Shown: piece by piece, positions 1 through 8,542 of the stretch
Layout: every line of letters begins with the position of its first letter
Numbering within the stretch: position 1 is the first letter of the stretch
Assembly (NCBI RefSeq): GCF_047971885.1
Contig: NZ_JBKEAE010000124.1
Span: 36,701 to 100,700 of the forward strand
Direction of reading: 5' to 3'
Source of the DNA: Tropicimonas sp047971885
GTDB lineage: Bacteria; Pseudomonadota; Alphaproteobacteria; Rhodobacterales; Rhodobacteraceae
Length of the DNA stretch: 64,000 nucleotides
Made by a program: the position numbers and the translations under genes
Notes under the pieces: model-generated
What the model was told of the DNA's origin: nothing
Database searches by the model: none
Seen by the model: the letters and a program-made list of their open reading frames with translations, nothing else

Positions 1-369
1 ATCCTTGCGCAGCACCGGCAGGCCGGACGCTTCGCGGGCCGCGCCCAGATAGGCGTCGTCGCCCATGAACGACGGCCCGTCGGTCAGCACCGAAAGACAG
101 GTTGCGCCACCCGCCTCATAGGCATGCGCCAGCGTGGCGGGATCGAAATCCTCGCGGATCAGCCCCTTGGAGGGGCTGGCCTTCTTGATTTCGGCGATCA
201 GCCCATAGCCGGTCCGCGTCGCCTTTTGCAGTGCCTTTGCGAAGGGGCGGACGACGGGCGCCTCCCGGGCCTCCGCCTCCACCTGACCCTGCGGGCGCGC
301 GGCCTTGCAGGCCGCGATATGCTCAAGCTTGTAGTCCCTGATCTTTTCGAGGATGGTCGGGGTGGTCAT
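1..369 (-). CDS. trpC: Indole-3-glycerol phosphate synthase, N-terminal part (cut by window edge)
   Basis: Reading leftwards from the ATG at 369, the frame stays open to base 1, giving 123 residues of the family's usual 260 or so; the rest lies outside the window. The TrpC signature is visible: LIAEIKKASPSKG, which carries the catalytic Lys of the beta-1 strand, followed by IREDFDP and the AYEAGGATCLSVLTD stretch. The enzyme closes the indole ring of tryptophan from carboxyphenylamino-deoxyribulose phosphate. Its ATG overlaps the ung stop by four bases (ATGA), so it is very probably translated from the same trpG-trpD-ung-trpC message. Confidence 0.95.
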   Translation of the reverse strand, partial: MTTPTILEKIRDYKLEHIAACKAARPQGQVEAEAREAPVVRPFAKALQKATRTGYGLIAEIKKASPSKGLIREDFDPATLAHAYEAGGATCLSVLTDGPSFMGDDAYLGAAREASGLPVLRKD

Positions 370-1031
370 GCAGCCTCCACGGTCGTCCAGTTGATGGGGG
401 GCTCGCCCCGTGCGCGAAGCCAGTCGTTGGTGCGCGAAAAGGGGCGGGAGCCGAAAAATCCGCGCCGCGCCGAGAGCGGCGAGGGATGGGCGGTTTCGAT
501 CTTGAGATGTGTTTCCGGGTCGAGCCCGGCGGCGGCCGATTGCGCCTGTCTGCCCCAGAGGAGAAAGGCGCGCGGCCGGTCCGAAAGCCGGTCCAGAACC
601 TGCCGGGTCAGCCGCTGCCAGCCGAGTTTTCCGTGGCCGTTCGCCTCGCCCGCCGGAACGGTGAGCACCGCGTTGAGCAGCAGCACCCCCTGACGCGCCC
701 AGAACCGCAGATCGGCACTGGCCGGACAGGCACCCAGATCGTCTTTCATCTCGCGGTAGATATTGGCCAGCGATCGCGGCAGCGGCCGGACATCGGGTTC
801 GGCGGAAAAGGCGAGCCCGTGGGCGTGGCCCGGCGTCGGGTAAGGGTCCTGCCCGAGGATGACAACCCGCGTGTCGTCGGGCTGGGTCAGTTCCAGCGCG
901 GCAAGGATCCGGTCGGCCGGCGGCAGGATCTGGCGCCCGTCGCGGTCGAGCGCAACGGCGATCCGCAGCAGGTCGCTGCGGAAGAACGGCAACGCGCCCC
1001 AGGCGCCGATATGACCGGTCGCGATCCTCAT
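366..1031 (-). CDS. ung: Uracil-DNA glycosylase, family 1
   Basis: This 221-residue base-excision repair enzyme removes uracil from DNA. The water-activating motif GQDPYP is at residues 60-65 (Asp62 catalytic). It is followed by GHAHGLAFS, then LLLNAVLTV and the C-terminal HPSPLS loop with its His at about 182, all typical of family 1 UNG. The length is normal. The start ATG at 1031 overlaps the trpD stop by four bases, and its own stop overlaps the trpC start by four bases. It is therefore embedded in a tryptophan biosynthesis operon although it has no role in the pathway. Confidence 0.93.
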   Translation of the reverse strand: MRIATGHIGAWGALPFFRSDLLRIAVALDRDGRQILPPADRILAALELTQPDDTRVVILGQDPYPTPGHAHGLAFSAEPDVRPLPRSLANIYREMKDDLGACPASADLRFWARQGVLLLNAVLTVPAGEANGHGKLGWQRLTRQVLDRLSDRPRAFLLWGRQAQSAAAGLDPETHLKIETAHPSPLSARRGFFGSRPFSRTNDWLRARGEPPINWTTVEAA

Positions 1032-2047
1032 CCCGCTGCGGCGGTCACGCGCGCCAGCCCCTCGGCCCGGGCCCTGGCCGCACCGCTGTCGATGCTTTCG
1101 CGCGCGACGGCGACCGCCTCGGGCAGATCGCCCGCGACCCCGGCGACCACCAGCGCCGCAGCGGCGTTGAGCAGCACCGCATCGCGATAGGCCCCCGGCG
1201 CGCCGTCGAGCAGGGCGGCGAATGCCCGGCCGTTTTCCGCGGGCGTTCCGCCGAGGACCGCCTCGAAGGGGTGAACCGGCAGCCCGGCGTCTTCGGGAGA
1301 AATCTCGCGCTCGGTGATCCCGCCATCGCTGAGCGCGACGATCCACGACGGGCCGGCGATGGAAAGCTCGTCGGTCCCGTCCGAGCCGTGAACCAGCCAG
1401 GCGCCGCGTGTGCCGAGCGCGTCCAGCGTTTCGGCCATCGGGCGCAGCCAGTCGCGTGAGAAGGCGCCGGTAAGCTGGTATTTCACCCCCGCCGGATTGG
1501 TCAGCGGACCAAGCAGGTTGAAGATCGTCCGCGTGCCAAGCTCGGTTCGTGTCGGCATGACGTGGCGCATCGCCGGGTGATGCATCGGCGCCATCATGAA
1601 CCCGATGCCGACCTCGCTCAGCGCGCGCTCCACCACCTCGGGGCCAACCATGACGTTGATCCCCATCTGGCCGAGCGCATCGGCCGAGCCGGATCTGGAC
1701 GAGAGGTTGCGGTTGCCGTGCTTGGCCACCGGCACCCCGGCGCCGGCCACGACAAAGGCGGCGGCGGTCGAAATGTTCAGCGTGCCCTTGCCGTCGCCGC
1801 CGGTTCCGACGATATCCATCGCCCCTTCGGGCGCCCTGACGGCGTGGCACTTGGCGCGCATCACGCGGGCGGCGGCCGAAATCTCCTCGACGGTTTCGCC
1901 GCGCGTGCGCAGCGCCATCAGGAAACCGCCGATCTGACTTGGCGTCGCCATGCCCTCGAACAGGGCGTCGAAGGCGGTTTCCGCCTCGGCGCGGCTCAGC
2001 GGGCGCTCGGCGGCAAGCCCGACGAGGGGTTTGAAAATATCGCTCAT
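1028..2047 (-). CDS. trpD: Anthranilate phosphoribosyltransferase
   Basis: This 339-residue enzyme transfers phosphoribosyl from PRPP to anthranilate. The PRPP-binding loop GTGGDGKGTLNIST lies near residue 85. KHGNRNLSSRSGSADAL and the anthranilate/metal region RTIFNLLGPLTNPAG follow at normal spacing. The start at 2047 was chosen because it gives MSDIFKPLV and overlaps the trpG stop by four bases. An in-frame ATG further upstream would run through trpG. It is the second gene of a minus-strand trpG-trpD-ung-trpC operon. Confidence 0.96.
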   Translation of the reverse strand: MSDIFKPLVGLAAERPLSRAEAETAFDALFEGMATPSQIGGFLMALRTRGETVEEISAAARVMRAKCHAVRAPEGAMDIVGTGGDGKGTLNISTAAAFVVAGAGVPVAKHGNRNLSSRSGSADALGQMGINVMVGPEVVERALSEVGIGFMMAPMHHPAMRHVMPTRTELGTRTIFNLLGPLTNPAGVKYQLTGAFSRDWLRPMAETLDALGTRGAWLVHGSDGTDELSIAGPSWIVALSDGGITEREISPEDAGLPVHPFEAVLGGTPAENGRAFAALLDGAPGAYRDAVLLNAAAALVVAGVAGDLPEAVAVARESIDSGAARARAEGLARVTAAAG

Positions 2048-2625
2048 GCCGGCACCCGCATGCGGTCGAGGAAGTTCTTCAGCATCCGGTGGCCGTGCTG
2101 GGAGCGGATGCTCTCGGGGTGGAACTGCACGCCCTCGACGGGCAGCGTCCTGTGGCGCAGCCCCATGATCGTACCGTCCTCGAGCCAGGCCGATACCTCG
2201 AGACATTCGGGCAGGCTTTCGCGCTCGACGACCAGCGAATGATAGCGCGTCGCCGCGAATGGCCCCTCGATACCGGCAAAGACACCTCTGCCGTCATGGT
2301 GGATATGGCCCGTCTTGCCGTGCACGATCTCGTGGCAGCGTACCACCCGGCCGCCGAACGCCTCGCCACTGGCCTGATGCCCGAGACAGACGCCGAGCAG
2401 CGGCACGCCGGCCTCGGCGGCGGCGCGGGTCAGTGCCAGGCAGATGCCCGCCTGCGCCGGATCGCAGGGCCCCGGCGACAGCACAATGCCCTCGGCGCCA
2501 AGGCTCATCGCCTGCTCGACGTCGAGCGCATCGTTGCGCCGGACGTCGACCCGGGCGCCGAGTTCGCCGAAATAGTGAACCAGATTGTAGGTGAAGCTGT
2601 CGTAGTTATCGATCAGTAGCAGCAT
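2044..2625 (-). CDS. trpG: Anthranilate synthase component II, glutamine amidotransferase
   Basis: This 193-residue class I amidotransferase supplies ammonia to TrpE. The oxyanion strand SPGPCDPAQAG is near residue 50, the nucleophile is Cys80 in GVCLGHQ, and the His169/Glu171 pair is in FHPES near the C-terminus, so the catalytic triad is complete. It starts the minus-strand trp operon. About 140 bases separate it from the divergent gene at 2769, where its promoter must lie. I saw no obvious leader-peptide attenuator there. Its partner trpE lies at 7.0-8.5 kb and carries an amber codon. Confidence 0.96.
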   Translation of the reverse strand: MLLLIDNYDSFTYNLVHYFGELGARVDVRRNDALDVEQAMSLGAEGIVLSPGPCDPAQAGICLALTRAAAEAGVPLLGVCLGHQASGEAFGGRVVRCHEIVHGKTGHIHHDGRGVFAGIEGPFAATRYHSLVVERESLPECLEVSAWLEDGTIMGLRHRTLPVEGVQFHPESIRSQHGHRMLKNFLDRMRVPA

Positions 2626-2768
2626 TCGCAGGTATCCCGGCAGGAAGGGGGTGAACCGCGGTACGGGTCGGGCTATACATGTTCAGAGGCATCCGCCCGG
2701 GTCAAGGCTGCGTACCGCGAGTCCGTCGGTCCGAGGTACGGGCGCAACGAAAGAAGCTGGAGGCGTCC

Positions 2769-3401
2769 GTGGCGCGGGGAATCCTGTCTGGCATGATCTG
2801 GGGCAGCATCGTATCGGTCGCCGTTCTGGGGACCGCATCGCTGATGCTGCCGCTTTCCGCTCCGGCAACGGGCGGAAACGCCGGCGCCAGCCCTTCGCCG
2901 TATGCGCCGCCCGAAGCCGAAACGGCGTCGGCACCGGCCGCTTCCGCCGGACGGGACGCGGCGGAAAAGGGGCGTGAGGGCCTTCCGGCGGCACCGGGCC
3001 TGGCGATTCCCGCCGGATCGGAGTTTCGCCGTGCCCCGCCCGAGGCCGAGGTTGCGCTGCCATCGCAGGACGGGCCGCCGCCGGCATCCTCTGGCCCGGT
3101 GGTTGCGCAGCCCGGTGCGGTGGAATCCGGTGTGCCGGTGTCCGGAGCGGGCGGCACCGTCCGCCCCGAGGTGGGCGGACCTCTTGTCGCCGTGCCGCAT
3201 GCCCCGGCCACCGAAGCGCTAAGAGCCATCGCTGCACCGGCCGCGCGGTCCGAAAACCCCGCCCCCGCGATGGTGGTGCCCGGTCCCGTGGGACCGGTTA
3301 TGCAAGGCGCACCCGTACCGGCTTTCGTGCCGCCCGATCCGGCACAGACGGTTTTGCCCGCCGCGCCGGTCGGGCAGGATGCCGGCAGCACCGCACGTTA
3401 G
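2769..3401 (+). CDS. Proline/alanine-rich membrane-anchored protein, possible N-terminal part of a divergent polysaccharide deacetylase
   Basis: I chose a GTG start at 2769 because GGAGG lies six bases upstream (2759-2763). The longer in-frame start at 2679 has no such site. The 210-residue product opens with ARGILSGMIWGSIVSV and one hydrophobic segment (about residues 4-26), followed by a low-complexity Pro/Ala/Gly/Val tract to the end. No catalytic domain is visible. In related bacteria a similar anchor and linker precede a divergent polysaccharide deacetylase domain (from memory), so this may be a shortened relative. Its function is unknown. A hairpin with a T-run follows the stop. Confidence 0.6.
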   Translation: MARGILSGMIWGSIVSVAVLGTASLMLPLSAPATGGNAGASPSPYAPPEAETASAPAASAGRDAAEKGREGLPAAPGLAIPAGSEFRRAPPEAEVALPSQDGPPPASSGPVVAQPGAVESGVPVSGAGGTVRPEVGGPLVAVPHAPATEALRAIAAPAARSENPAPAMVVPGPVGPVMQGAPVPAFVPPDPAQTVLPAAPVGQDAGSTAR

Positions 3402-3434
3402 GGTTCGGGCACGACCGGCCGGACAGGCCGCGAG

Positions 3435-3459
3435 CGGCAGACGCGACCTGCCGGTTTTT
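3435..3459 (+). terminator. Probable Rho-independent terminator
   Basis: CGGCAG (3435-3440) pairs with CTGCCG (3448-3453) across a 7-base loop, followed one base later by five T. It sits 33 bases after the stop of the proline-rich gene and before cls. Confidence 0.55.
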
Positions 3460-3581
3460 GGCATGCGCGCCGGCCGCACCGCCGGCCCTTGCCGTTTCCG
3501 GCAACGAGCGCCTTGCATCGTTCCCGCCGCTCGTTGAAACTTCGCTCATGGCAGAAAACCACGCCCGAGGGAGAACGGACC

Positions 3582-4994
3582 ATGTGGATCACACTGGGTG
3601 CAATCGTCGTCCTGCTGCTTGAGGCGACGGCGGTCTATTTTGCCTATGCGGCGATTTCGCGGGCGCGCACGCCGCAGGGCTCCATCGCCTGGGTGATCTT
3701 TCTTGTCAGCAACGCCTGGCTGGCGGTGCCTGCCTTTCTGGTCTTCGGGCACAATCGGGTACGCGGATATCTGATTGCCCGCAGGGATTCGCAGGAAGTC
3801 ATCGCCGATATCAAGCATTATGCCGAGCAGAACCGCGCCCATGGAAGCGGCGGCAATTTCGGATTTTCCGCTTTCGAAAAAGTGGCCGAACTGCCGGTAG
3901 TCTCGGGAAACTCGATGGAGTTGCTGATCGACGGGCAACAGACCTTCGACGCGATCTTCGAGGCGATCAATGCCGCGCAGGATTACATTCTGGTACAGTT
4001 CTACATCTTCAAGGACGACGACCTTGGCCGGGAGTTCGCCCGCCGTCTCAAGGCCGCCCGGGCGCGCGGGGTCGAGGTCCGGCTGCTCTACGATGCGGTC
4101 GGCTGCGTGAAACTGCCGAAATCCTATCTCGAGGATCTGCACAATGCCGGGGTCGAGGCGGTCAACGCCCATGCGCTCAACGGGCCCAGGCACCGGTTCG
4201 AGATGAATTTCCGCAACCATCGCAAGACGGTGGTTGTCGACGGAAAGACGGGGTTTATCGGCGGGCTGAACGTCGGTGACGAATACATGGGCCGCGATCC
4301 GTATTTCGGGCGCTGGCGCGACACCCATTGCCGGTTGCGCGGGCCGGTCGTCTCGCAGCTTCAGATCGTCTTCGCCGAAGACTGGCACTGGGCCACCAAC
4401 GCGCTTCCGCTGCCCGAACTGTGCTGGGACACCGGGCGGGAGGAAGAGGAGATGGACGCGCTTCTGGTCGCCACCGGCCCGGGCGACGAGCTCGAGACCG
4501 GCTCGATCTATTTCTGTGCCTGCATCACGCGCGCGCAGAAGCGGGTCTGGATTGCATCGCCCTATTTCGTGCCCGATATCGACATCCTGACCGCGCTCAA
4601 GCTGGCGGCGCTGCGCGGGGTCGACGTGCGGATCCTCGTGCCCGAGGTGATCGACCATACCATGCCGTGGCTCGCGGCCTTCGCCTATTTCGACGAGGTG
4701 CGGACCGCCGGGGTGAAAATCTATCGTTACACCGACGGCTTCATGCACCAGAAGGTTGTGCTGGTCGACGACAACATCGCATCGGTCGGAACGACCAACA
4801 TGGACAACCGCTCCTGCCGGCTCAATTTCGAGGCGACCGTGGTGGTATTCGACCGCCGCGCCGCCGAAGATGTGGAACGGATGCTGGAAGACGACTTCGC
4901 GCATTCCTATGTTCTGGAAAAGACCCTCGAGGAGCAACCCCGCCGCATCCGTTTCGGTGCGCCTTTCGCGCGGCTGATGGCACCGGTCCTCTGA
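3582..4994 (+). CDS. cls: Cardiolipin synthase (phospholipase D superfamily)
   Basis: This 470-residue membrane enzyme joins phosphatidylglycerol units into cardiolipin. Two N-terminal hydrophobic segments (about 2-22 and 34-53) anchor it. Two HKD motifs are intact: HRKTVVVDGKTGFIGG with His at about 213, and HQKVVLVDDNIASVGTTN with His at about 389. The start MWITLG is preceded by GAGGGAGA at 3567-3574, while the longer upstream in-frame start lacks such a site. An EEP-family hydrolase follows after 17 bases, so the two are probably co-transcribed. Confidence 0.92.
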   Translation: MWITLGAIVVLLLEATAVYFAYAAISRARTPQGSIAWVIFLVSNAWLAVPAFLVFGHNRVRGYLIARRDSQEVIADIKHYAEQNRAHGSGGNFGFSAFEKVAELPVVSGNSMELLIDGQQTFDAIFEAINAAQDYILVQFYIFKDDDLGREFARRLKAARARGVEVRLLYDAVGCVKLPKSYLEDLHNAGVEAVNAHALNGPRHRFEMNFRNHRKTVVVDGKTGFIGGLNVGDEYMGRDPYFGRWRDTHCRLRGPVVSQLQIVFAEDWHWATNALPLPELCWDTGREEEEMDALLVATGPGDELETGSIYFCACITRAQKRVWIASPYFVPDIDILTALKLAALRGVDVRILVPEVIDHTMPWLAAFAYFDEVRTAGVKIYRYTDGFMHQKVVLVDDNIASVGTTNMDNRSCRLNFEATVVVFDRRAAEDVERMLEDDFAHSYVLEKTLEEQPRRIRFGAPFARLMAPVL

Positions 4995-5011
4995 GGCCCA
5001 GGGGAGAAACG

Positions 5012-5806
5012 ATGGACAAGCGCCTGCGACTGGCAAGCTACAACATACAGAAGGCCGTCGGCGTCGATTTCCGCCGCGATCCGATGCGGGTGCTGGATGT
5101 GGTGAACACGCTCGGCGCCGATGTGGTGGCCCTGCAGGAGGTCGACAAGCGTTTCGGCGAGCGGCGCTCGGTGCTGTGCCGGGAATACATCGAGACCGAA
5201 ACCGACTTTCGCATCGCGCCGCTTTCGCAAAACGAGGTGAGCCTGGGCTGGCACGGCAATGCGGTGCTGGTCCACCGCGATCTGGAGATAAACGACACCT
5301 TCCATCTGGATCTTCCGGGGCTGGAGCCGCGCGGGGCCGTGCGTGTCGATATCGAAACCGGTGCGGGGCCGCTTTCGCTTGTTGGCGCCCATCTGGGGCT
5401 GGTGCGCTACTACCGCCGCCTGCAACTGGCGACGATCCGCGCCTATATGGGCGATGCGCCCGAACGGGTGGCAGTGCTGGGCGATTTCAACGAATGGTCG
5501 GCTGATCGCGGGCTCGAACCGCTCGCGCCCGATTTCGACGTGATCAGCCCGGGCAAGTCGTTTCACGCCGCGCGGCCGGTTGCCGGGCTCGACCGGGTGG
5601 CGCTGGGGCGCGATCTCGAACTGGTGGATGCCGGGGTCGAGGAGGGGCCGCTTGCCAGCCGCGCCTCCGATCACCTGCCGGTCTGGGCCGATGTCACGCT
5701 GGCGCCGCATCCGGACGCGGTGTTGCAGAAACCGCGGGAGGCGGCGCTGCCGGTCGCCTTCGATCCCTCCGCCTTCCGTTTCGCGCGCGAGCGCGACCTG
5801 GACTGA
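5012..5806 (+). CDS. Endonuclease/exonuclease/phosphatase (EEP) family hydrolase
   Basis: This 264-residue protein shows the EEP fold signatures in order: LASYNIQKAVG, VVALQEVDKRF (the metal-binding Glu), LVGAHLGLVRYYR, AVLGDFNEWS, and a C-terminal SDHLPVWADV with the catalytic Asp-His. No secretion signal is seen. GGGGAGAAACG precedes the ATG at 5012. It lies 17 bases after cls, an arrangement that suggests a phosphodiesterase acting on lipid head groups or nucleic acid, but the substrate cannot be told from sequence. Confidence 0.85.
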   Translation: MDKRLRLASYNIQKAVGVDFRRDPMRVLDVVNTLGADVVALQEVDKRFGERRSVLCREYIETETDFRIAPLSQNEVSLGWHGNAVLVHRDLEINDTFHLDLPGLEPRGAVRVDIETGAGPLSLVGAHLGLVRYYRRLQLATIRAYMGDAPERVAVLGDFNEWSADRGLEPLAPDFDVISPGKSFHAARPVAGLDRVALGRDLELVDAGVEEGPLASRASDHLPVWADVTLAPHPDAVLQKPREAALPVAFDPSAFRFARERDLD

Positions 5807-5822
5807 CCCCGGGCCGGCCGGA

Positions 5823-6920
5823 TCAGCCCGGCTTGCCGGTGCGGTCGGGTGCGGCCGGTCGGGTATCCGGCTCGTCTTCGGCGGTGCCGATCCAGACGGT
5901 GAACAGGTCGATGAACACGGCGATGATCACCGGGCCGACGAATATCCCCACGACGCCATAGGCGATCACCCCCCCTATCAGGCCGACGAGTATCGCCAGA
6001 AACGGCGTCTTCAACCCCTGCGACATCATCAGCGGCCGCAGGATGTTGTCGACAAAGGTGATCGCGACAGCAAAAACGGTAAAGACGAGCGCCTGCTGCG
6101 GGCTCATCGACGTCCAGGCCCAGATCGACAGCGGGATCAGTACCACGCCGCTGCCGATCTGCACGATGCAGAGCACGAGGATCACCAGCGCCAGCGGGCC
6201 GGCCGCCGCGATACCGAAGGCGCTCATCAGGATACCCGACAGCAGCGCCTGAACGGCAGCGACGCCGATCACGCCGCGCGACACGTTGCGCACCGTTGCC
6301 CCGGCGGTTTCCAGCAGCGCCGGTCCGTTGCCGCGATAGATCCGGTCGGCGAACCGGCGCAGGACCTTCATGATGTCGGGGCCCGTCACCAGCAGCACCC
6401 CCATCACCAGAATCGACAGCAGCAGCGTCAGAAGGTCGACGCCGAATCCGGCCAGCCGGATCAGCAGTGCCTGCCCGGCACGCAGGGCGGGCGGGCCGTA
6501 ATTCTGGACCAGGCCGGCGATGTTGCTGTGCGCGTCGGCCCAGAACGAATAGAGCCGCGGCCCGACGACCGGCCAGGCTTTCACCGCCTCGTCGGGCGGG
6601 GGCAGGCGGATCTGTCCGGCTTCGATGCGGACAATCAGGTTGTGCCCGCCTTCGACGATGCCCAGCGCCAGCGCCGCCACCGGCCCGACCGCCAGCACGA
6701 TTCCAAGCACGGTCAGGATGATGGCCGACAGGACCCGGTGCCCGCCGAGCCACCGGCTGAGCGCGGTGTGAAGCGGAAAGATCGCGATGCACAGAATGCC
6801 CGCCCAGAGCATCAGCATCGTCAGCGGCGCGACCAGGGTCAGCACCAGGTAGAGAAAGACCGCCAGGATCGCGATCCTGATCAGCAGGTCGATGGTCCGG
6901 CTGTCGGAGGAAACGTTCAT
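5823..6920 (-). CDS. AI-2E family (PerM-type) transporter
   Basis: This 365-residue integral membrane protein begins MNVSSDSRTIDLLIRIAIL. Two hydrophobic helices are followed by further clusters near residues 60-90, 150-175 and 200-330, the usual eight-helix pattern of the AI-2E/PerM family. Conserved stretches include LALGIVEGGHNL and the C-terminal GLIGGVIAYGVVGIFVGPVI. Members export small molecules or act as Na+/H+ antiporters; the substrate here is unknown. The start at 6920 was chosen over more distal ones because the N-terminus matches the family. It converges with the EEP gene, with a 16-base gap. Confidence 0.85.
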   Translation of the reverse strand: MNVSSDSRTIDLLIRIAILAVFLYLVLTLVAPLTMLMLWAGILCIAIFPLHTALSRWLGGHRVLSAIILTVLGIVLAVGPVAALALGIVEGGHNLIVRIEAGQIRLPPPDEAVKAWPVVGPRLYSFWADAHSNIAGLVQNYGPPALRAGQALLIRLAGFGVDLLTLLLSILVMGVLLVTGPDIMKVLRRFADRIYRGNGPALLETAGATVRNVSRGVIGVAAVQALLSGILMSAFGIAAAGPLALVILVLCIVQIGSGVVLIPLSIWAWTSMSPQQALVFTVFAVAITFVDNILRPLMMSQGLKTPFLAILVGLIGGVIAYGVVGIFVGPVIIAVFIDLFTVWIGTAEDEPDTRPAAPDRTGKPG

Positions 6921-7023
6921 GGTTGCACCTGCCCGGTTGCGCATGCGCAGTAAGTGCACAGAGCGCAATCCGGGACAAGCGACAATGCCCGCGCCGGATG
7001 CGATCGGGCAGGCTGGCAGCGGT

Positions 7024-8538
7024 TCAGCGGTTGCCCTGCCTGACGAACCGGCCCGCATCCTCGGCGGCGGCACGGATGGCGCGGGACTTGTTGACCGTCT
7101 CCTGCCATTCGGCCTCGGGGTTGCTGTCGTAGACGACCCCGCCGCCCGCCTGGATATAGAGGTTCTCGTTCTTCAGCACGGCGGTGCGCAGCGCGATGCA
7201 CATGTCCATGTCCCCGTCCGCCGCGAAATAGCCGACCCCGCCGCCGTAGACACCGCGCTTTTCCGGCTCCAGTTCGTCGATGATCCCCATCGCCCGCACC
7301 TTGGGCGCGCCCGATACCGTACCGGCAGGCAGCCCCGCCAGCAGCGCCGAAAGGGCGTCCTCACCTTCCTTCAGTTCGCCGACCACGTTCGAGACGATGT
7401 GCATCACGTGGCTGTAGCGCTCGATCACGAATTCCTCGGTGGGCCGGACGGTACCGATCCGCGCCACCCGGCCGACGTCGTTACGCCCGAGATCGAGCAG
7501 CATCAGGTGCTCGGCCATTTCCTTTTCGTCGCCCAGCAGGTCGGCCTCCAGTGCGCGGTCTTCCTCCTCGCTTGTGCCGCGCGGGCGCGTGCCGGCGATG
7601 GGCCGGACGGTGACCTCGCCGTCGCGCAGCCGCACGAGGATCTCGGGGCTGGCACCGATCACCTGGAAGCCGCCGAAGTTGAAGAAGAACATGAAGGGCG
7701 AGGGGTTGGTGCGCCGCAGACTGCGGTAGAGTGCGAAGGGCGGCAGCGGAAAATGCACCGTCCAGCGCTGCGACGGCACAACCTGAAAGATGTCGCCGGC
7801 GCGAATCTACTCCTTCGCCTTCTCGACCGCCGCCAGATAGGCGGGCTTGGTGAAGTTCGACACCGGTTCGCCCACCTCGGCCAGATCGGCCAGATCGCGC
7901 GATTCGCCGCGCAACCCCGATTCGAGATCGCGGATCGCGTCCATCACCCGCTCGGCGGCCTGCGCATAGGCGGCACGCGCGCTCAGCCCGCTGGCGGTGA
8001 AGGCCGGCGATACGACGATCACCTCGCCCCGGACCCCGTCCAGCACCGCGACGATCGACGGGCGCAGCATCACCGCATCGGGCAGCCCGACCGGATCGGG
8101 GTTGATATCGGGCAGATGCTCGACCTGCCGGATCATGTCGTAGCCCAGATAGCCGAAAAGCCCGGCCGCCGCCGATGGCAGATCGGCCGGCAGGTCGATG
8201 CGGCACTCGTCGATCAGCGCACGCAGCGAGGTCAGCGGGTCGCTGTCGGCATTCACCCAGGCCGACGGGTCGTAGCGGGCCTGCCGGTTGATCCGCGCCG
8301 AATCGCCGTCGCATTTCCAGATCAGGTCGGGCTTGAGCCCGACCATCGAATAGCGCCCCCGCACCTCGCCGCCGGTCACCGATTCCAGCACGAAGCTGTT
8401 TTCGCGCGCATCCGCTAGCTTCAGCATCAGGCTGACCGGCGTATCGAGATCGGCCGCCAGCCGCGCATAGACCACCTGATTGTCGCCGCGCCCGTAGCCA
8501 CGGGCAAATTCGTCGAACGACGGGGAAAGCTGTACCAT
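7024..8538 (-). pseudogene. trpE: Anthranilate synthase component I, interrupted by an in-frame amber codon
   Basis: Codons 1-243 (MVQLSPSFDEFARGYG to AAVEKAKE) and the downstream 260 codons (IRAGDIFQVVPSQRW to the end) are both clear TrpE sequence in the same frame. They are separated only by TAG at 7809-7807. In homologues this position is Tyr in the conserved KEYIRAGDIFQVVPSQR, so one base changes TAC or TAT to TAG. The chorismate-binding half (ARGTSEEEDRALEADLL, LMLLDLGRNDVGRVA, GTVSGAPKVRAM, GGGVGYFAADGDMDMCIALRT) is otherwise intact, with no other lesion. It starts four bases after the ppiD stop. It is either a real nonsense mutation or a sequencing error. Confidence 0.9.
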
Positions 8539-8542
8539 TGCT

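Noticed and set aside
2626..2768. A trp attenuator leader before trpG
   Set aside because: No short Trp-rich reading frame with alternative hairpins could be recognised in the 140 bases upstream.
7024..8538. Two separate genes for anthranilate synthase halves
   Set aside because: Both pieces lie in the same frame with no gap beyond one TAG codon, and the second has no ribosome site or start at its beginning; a nonsense change is simpler.
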